NCBI RefSeq assembly: GCF_007830635.1
Contig: NZ_VLLA01000022.1
Location: 1-64,000 of the forward strand
Direction of reading: 5' to 3'
Length of the DNA: 64,000 nt
From: Bradyrhizobium huanghuaihaiense
GTDB lineage: Bacteria; Pseudomonadota; Alphaproteobacteria; Rhizobiales; Xanthobacteraceae
The notes beneath the pieces were generated by a model that was not told the origin of the DNA, ran no database searches, and worked only from the letters and a program-made list of their open reading frames with translations. A program made the translations under genes and the position numbers. Shown here one piece after another: positions 60,587-64,000 of the stretch. Position 1 is the first letter of the stretch. Every line of letters starts with the position of its first letter.

Positions 60587-61648
60587 TCAACTTTCCAACC
60601 GTTGCATGTCGAATCTTCCGGCTGCAGTGCCGATCAGCTCGCGGTACTGGTCTTCGTATTGTCGCGCCATTCGGCGTGCGGTGAAGCGCTCCTCGAAGCG
60701 GGCGCGCACCCTCCTTCGATCCAGCTTGCCCAATTCACCGACCGCCTTGACGGCCTGCTCCTCGTTCTCGACGATGAAGCCGGTCAGGCCGTGCTCGATG
60801 ACCTCCGGGACCGATCCGGAGCGATAGGCGATCACCGGAGTTCCGCAGGCCATCGCCTCGATCATGACCAAGCCGAAAGGCTCCGGCCAATCGATCGGAA
60901 ACAGCAGAGCGGCGGCTCCGGCGAGGAAGGGCTGCTTCTTCGCGTCGTCGACTTCGCCGACGAGCTCGATCGTCTCGCCGTCGATCTGAGGCTCGAGGTG
61001 TTTCTTGAAGTAGGCGGTCTCGGCGCGCGGAATCTTCGCGGCGATGCGGAGAGGCATGCGGGATGCGCGCGCAATACGAATGGCGTCCTCCGGACCCTTG
61101 TCTGCCGTGAGGCGGCCCAGAAACGCCAGATAGGATCCCTTCTCATCAAAGGGACGCAACAGCTCCGACGGCAATCCGTGCTGGATCGTCTCGCTCCATT
61201 TCGCATCCGGAAGCGGCAGACGCTGGTGATCGGAAATGGACACGAAGCTTGCATCCGGGAACTGCCGAACGACGTCAGGCAGTCCCGGCAAGTCGAGGCG
61301 GCCGTGCAGGGTCGTCAGGAACGGCACCCCGAGGCGACTGAGTAACGGCAGGTGCAGCCAATCGATGTGGGCGTGGATCACGTCAAAATCCCTCGCTCGC
61401 TTCGCAATCGCTTCCGTCAGCATCGCGCAGGCAGCACTGGGATCAGCGCCCTTCCGGCCAAGACGCAGCGCACGGGGCCACACCGGGTGAAGCTTGCCGG
61501 TCGTTCGGGAGTCGCCGCTCGCAAACAGCGTGACGTCGTGGCCGAGCTTGACAAGCTCATCGACCAGCCACGCGACCACCCGCTCGGTGCCGCCGTAGAA
61601 CTTCGGAGGGACGCTTTCGGCGAGGGGAGCGAGCTGAGCGATGCGCAT
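60587..61648 (-). CDS. Glycosyltransferase family 4
   Basis: 353 residues, GT-B fold: N-terminal GGTERVVAWLVDELVKLGHDVTLFASGDS, donor site LFPIDWPEPFGLVMIEAMACGTPVIAYRSGSVPEVI with the E-x7-E motif. Acceptor unknown. First gene of the operon with the transpeptidase. Confidence 0.9.
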   Translation of the reverse strand: MRIAQLAPLAESVPPKFYGGTERVVAWLVDELVKLGHDVTLFASGDSRTTGKLHPVWPRALRLGRKGADPSAACAMLTEAIAKRARDFDVIHAHIDWLHLPLLSRLGVPFLTTLHGRLDLPGLPDVVRQFPDASFVSISDHQRLPLPDAKWSETIQHGLPSELLRPFDEKGSYLAFLGRLTADKGPEDAIRIARASRMPLRIAAKIPRAETAYFKKHLEPQIDGETIELVGEVDDAKKQPFLAGAAALLFPIDWPEPFGLVMIEAMACGTPVIAYRSGSVPEVIEHGLTGFIVENEEQAVKAVGELGKLDRRRVRARFEERFTARRMARQYEDQYRELIGTAAGRFDMQRLES

Positions 61649-61779
61649 GAGAGCCTGCTACACCGCTGAACGGAGGATCAGCACGATGGCTGCGGACAGA
61701 AGGTTCGAAATCGCAAGCAATGTCCAATCCGGCCTTGCGCTTCCGCTCGCCAGCCGACACGCGAGGCTCTCAATGATCC

Positions 61780-62034
61780 CTAGCATTCGTCACCGGAAAG
61801 CCGCTCGAGATAGGCTAGCCCGAACCCCGCGAGGTCCTGGGCATCACCATTACTCTCGCGTGCTTCCCGCCTCCCTTGCAGATGACGCTCAAGGAGACAG
61901 CGACGGCCATCCGCAGCATCGACATCGCGATGCCGGGCGCGGTACACGCACCATGCGGTATCAACCGCTGTTCGTAGCGGGCCGTCGTCGACCATGTTCC
62001 CAGCTCCGAGGTGGAGATGTTCATGGAACGCCAA
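61780..62034 (-). CDS. Hypothetical protein, 84 residues
   Basis: A frame from a TTG at 62034, with a LLERHLQGRREARESNGDAQDLAGFGLAYLERL segment that I associate with short Bradyrhizobium proteins of unknown function. Overlapping frames on both strands compete, and the ribosome site is poor. Confidence 0.45.
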   Translation of the reverse strand: MAFHEHLHLGAGNMVDDGPLRTAVDTAWCVYRARHRDVDAADGRRCLLERHLQGRREARESNGDAQDLAGFGLAYLERLSGDEC

Positions 62035-62130
62035 CTCGTTGCGGCGGCGGAAGTTTCCAGTATTTCCCGAAAGTCTAATCCTTCGCGCAAGGCGAGCGCA
62101 GTCGGCACGCGCTCCCTTGGTGCGTGCAGA

Positions 62131-63135
62131 TCAGACGGTGCGTCGCGCCGCCATCTCCGCAGCGAGCAGCAAGGCAGCGCGGCTGGCGCCGATCGATGCG
62201 ATGCCTTGTCCCGCGATGTCGTAAGCGGTGCCGTGCGCGGGCGTGCAGATCGGGAATGGAAAGCCGCCGAGCAAGGTCACGCCGCGATCAAACCCCATCA
62301 GCTTCATCGCGATCTGGCCCTGGTCGTGATACATCGTCAGCACCGCATCGAAGGCGCCGCCCTTGGCGCGCAGGAATACGGTGTCGGCCGGGAACGGCCC
62401 CTCGGCGGCAATGCCGTCGCGCTGCCCGGCTGCGACCACGGGCGCAATCACATCGATCTCCTCGCGGCCGAAATTGCCGCCATCGCCGGCGTGCGGGTTG
62501 AGACCGGCGACCGCGATGCGCGGCCGCGCGAAACCGGCATTGCGCATGCAGGCATGGGTCAGCTTGAGCGCGCGATGAATGCGCTCGCTCGACAGATTCG
62601 CAGCGACGTCTTTGAGCGGAATGTGGGAGGTGACCCGTGCGTTCCAGAGCCGGTCGAGCACGTTGAATTCGCTCGCCGGCGTCTTGAGACCGACTACCTC
62701 GGCCGAGAATGCGATCTCGTCGTCATACTCGGCGCGGGCAAGTCGCATCGCCTGCTTGTTGAAGGGGGTGAAGCAGACGGCATCGACACGGCCGTCGCGG
62801 CCGAGTTCGAGCGCGTGCTTGTAGTTCGCCAGGGCGAATTTGCCGCCGGCAAGCGTCGCGGTCTTCGGCTCCACGTCGTTGGGATCGAGATGGCGGAGAT
62901 CGACGAACAGCGCATCGCCATGTGCCGCACGAAATTCCGTGCCCTGTCCGACCGTGGTCAGCTCCGGCGTGACGCCCGCCACGCGCGCACCCTGGTCGAA
63001 GATGCGGCGGTCACCGATCACCACGAGGCGGCAGCGGGCGCGGATGTCGTCCTGCACGACCAGCTTCGCCGTCAGCTCCGGGCTGATGCCCGCGGGATCT
63101 CCCATCGCCAGTGCAACGAGCGGCTTTGCGGTCAT
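62131..63135 (-). CDS. pdxA: 4-hydroxythreonine-4-phosphate dehydrogenase family (PdxA)
   Basis: 334 residues: LALAMGDPAGISPEL at the N-terminus, the metal-binding histidines and D, and GLNPHAGDGGNFGREE and HDQGQIAMKL. In vitamin B6 synthesis it oxidises 4-phosphohydroxythreonine, but this gene overlaps tctA by four bases. Such partnering suggests the PdxA2 branch used in four-carbon acid breakdown. The name follows the family. Confidence 0.85.
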   Translation of the reverse strand: MTAKPLVALAMGDPAGISPELTAKLVVQDDIRARCRLVVIGDRRIFDQGARVAGVTPELTTVGQGTEFRAAHGDALFVDLRHLDPNDVEPKTATLAGGKFALANYKHALELGRDGRVDAVCFTPFNKQAMRLARAEYDDEIAFSAEVVGLKTPASEFNVLDRLWNARVTSHIPLKDVAANLSSERIHRALKLTHACMRNAGFARPRIAVAGLNPHAGDGGNFGREEIDVIAPVVAAGQRDGIAAEGPFPADTVFLRAKGGAFDAVLTMYHDQGQIAMKLMGFDRGVTLLGGFPFPICTPAHGTAYDIAGQGIASIGASRAALLLAAEMAARRTV

Positions 63136-64000
63136 ATGATCACCTTCTCCTGAACTGTCGTCTCGTTGGCGGATGGCGCGGGCTTGCGCAGCAGGCGCGC
63201 GAGCTGCAACGCGAGCGGAAGCAGCAGCAAGGCGATCCCGCCCACGATCAGGCACGTCACCAGCTTGTTCGCGAAGAAGATGCCCAGGGAGCCCTTGGAT
63301 AGCAGCATGGACTGACGGAACGCATCCTCGGCCTTGTCGCCGATCACGATCGCGAGCACGAGCGGCGCCAGCGGATAGAACAGCTTCTTGAAGAGATAGC
63401 CGACGATGCCGAAGCCGAGCATCATGACGACGTCGAGATAGGAGTTCGACACCGAATAGGCGCCGACGACGCAGATGATCACGATCAGCGGCGCGATGAC
63501 CACGAAGGGAATCCGCATCAGGGCGGCGAAGACCGGGACGGTCAGCAGCACCAGCGCGACGGCGACGATGTTGCCGACATACATCGAGGCGATCAGGCCC
63601 CAGACGAAGTCCTTCTGGTCCACGAACAACATCGGCCCGGGATTGAGGCCCCAGATCATCAGCCCGCCCATCATGACGGCGGCGGTCGCGGAGCCGGGAA
63701 TGCCGAGCGAGAGCATCGGCAAGAGCGCGCTGGTACCGGCGGCATGATCAGCCGTCTCCGGCGAGATGATGCCTTCGACCTCGCCGGTACCGAAATATCG
63801 GCCGCGGCGGGAGAAGCGGCGGGCGATGCCGTAGCTCATGAAGGAGGCCGCGGTCGGGCCGCCCGGCGTGATCCCCATCCAGCAGCCGATTGCGGCGCTG
63901 CGCAGCAGTGCAACGCTATGCCTGGGCAGGCGGCCGACGGCACGAAACACCTCGCGCCAATCGATCTTCGAGGACACGGCGCGGGCATGAAATTCCTCCT
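63132..64000 (-). CDS. tctA: Tripartite tricarboxylate transporter large subunit TctA, C-terminal part
   Basis: At least 289 residues, open at the window edge; the full family length is about 500. ITPGGPTAASFMSYGIARR and GTGEVEGIISPETADHAA are TctA hallmarks, with hydrophobic segments throughout. It is the main membrane channel for tricarboxylates or related acids driven by sodium or protons. The TctB and TctC partners must be to the right. Confidence 0.9.
   Translation of the reverse strand, partial: EEFHARAVSSKIDWREVFRAVGRLPRHSVALLRSAAIGCWMGITPGGPTAASFMSYGIARRFSRRGRYFGTGEVEGIISPETADHAAGTSALLPMLSLGIPGSATAAVMMGGLMIWGLNPGPMLFVDQKDFVWGLIASMYVGNIVAVALVLLTVPVFAALMRIPFVVIAPLIVIICVVGAYSVSNSYLDVVMMLGFGIVGYLFKKLFYPLAPLVLAIVIGDKAEDAFRQSMLLSKGSLGIFFANKLVTCLIVGGIALLLLPLALQLARLLRKPAPSANETTVQEKVII

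Noticed and set aside
61641..62078. A 145-codon plus-strand frame between the glycosyltransferase and pdxA
   Set aside because: Composition is off-frame-like and it overlaps the better minus-strand candidate; no ribosome site.

Overview
The window is a high-GC chromosomal segment from an alphaproteobacterium, most likely Bradyrhizobium or a close relative. The reasons are the codon usage, the IS5-type transposase start at the left edge, several palindromic repeat families with the rhizobial look, sigma-EcfG and CtrA promoter motifs, and runs of small secreted or membrane proteins of rhizobial type. All calls rest on reading the sequence; no database search was run.

Left part (1-12.3 kb): an IS5-family end, then a divergent GntR regulator and a TRAP transporter (DctQ, DctM, DctP) with a DHDPS/NAL-family aldolase or dehydratase. 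A perfect 21-bp palindrome overlaps a promoter between regulator and transporter. Next, on the minus strand, is a leucine/isovalerate degradation operon (ivd, mccB, mccA, HMG-CoA lyase) with a divergent AraC regulator; the methylglutaconyl-CoA hydratase gene is absent.

12.3-28 kb: small secreted proteins, Lrp, an NDUFS4-like subunit, OpgC, tRNA-Pro, DUF192, a double cold-shock protein, CobB, an HU-like protein, and an AraC regulator divergent from a type-B carboxylesterase. The non-coding parts are the most unusual: several terminators without protein genes (two or three small RNA candidates), a diverged tandem duplication with hairpins, and two copies of a structured element whose stem shows compensatory changes. 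Promoters matching GGAAC-N16-CGTT sit in front of several very small genes (20.7-21.4, 27.3, 33.0 kb, and a near match at 51.6 kb), which suggests a general-stress regulon.

28-42 kb: an operon of three small membrane proteins and an M50 metallopeptidase, a lower-GC stretch with unrecognised genes (29.8-31.5 kb), an NAD(P)-binding protein, a glyoxalase, a GST, tRNA-Glu, a collagen-like membrane protein with 33 Gly-X-Y triplets between two PilZ proteins, a fatty acid desaturase behind a CtrA box, a PrsW-type protease and an HdeD-family protein.

42-64 kb: class I DAHP synthase behind a complete transcription attenuator with an aromatic leader peptide; epmB-epmA divergent from efp (elongation factor P and its lysylation enzymes); an M23 peptidase; DUF808; a cupin/AhpD operon divergent from MarR; an MltB transglycosylase; class II aldolase with SDR; recJ; a soluble chemoreceptor-like protein with its signalling segment at the N-terminus; a TAXI solute-binding protein; L,D-transpeptidase with a glycosyltransferase; and pdxA overlapping tctA, which runs off the right edge.
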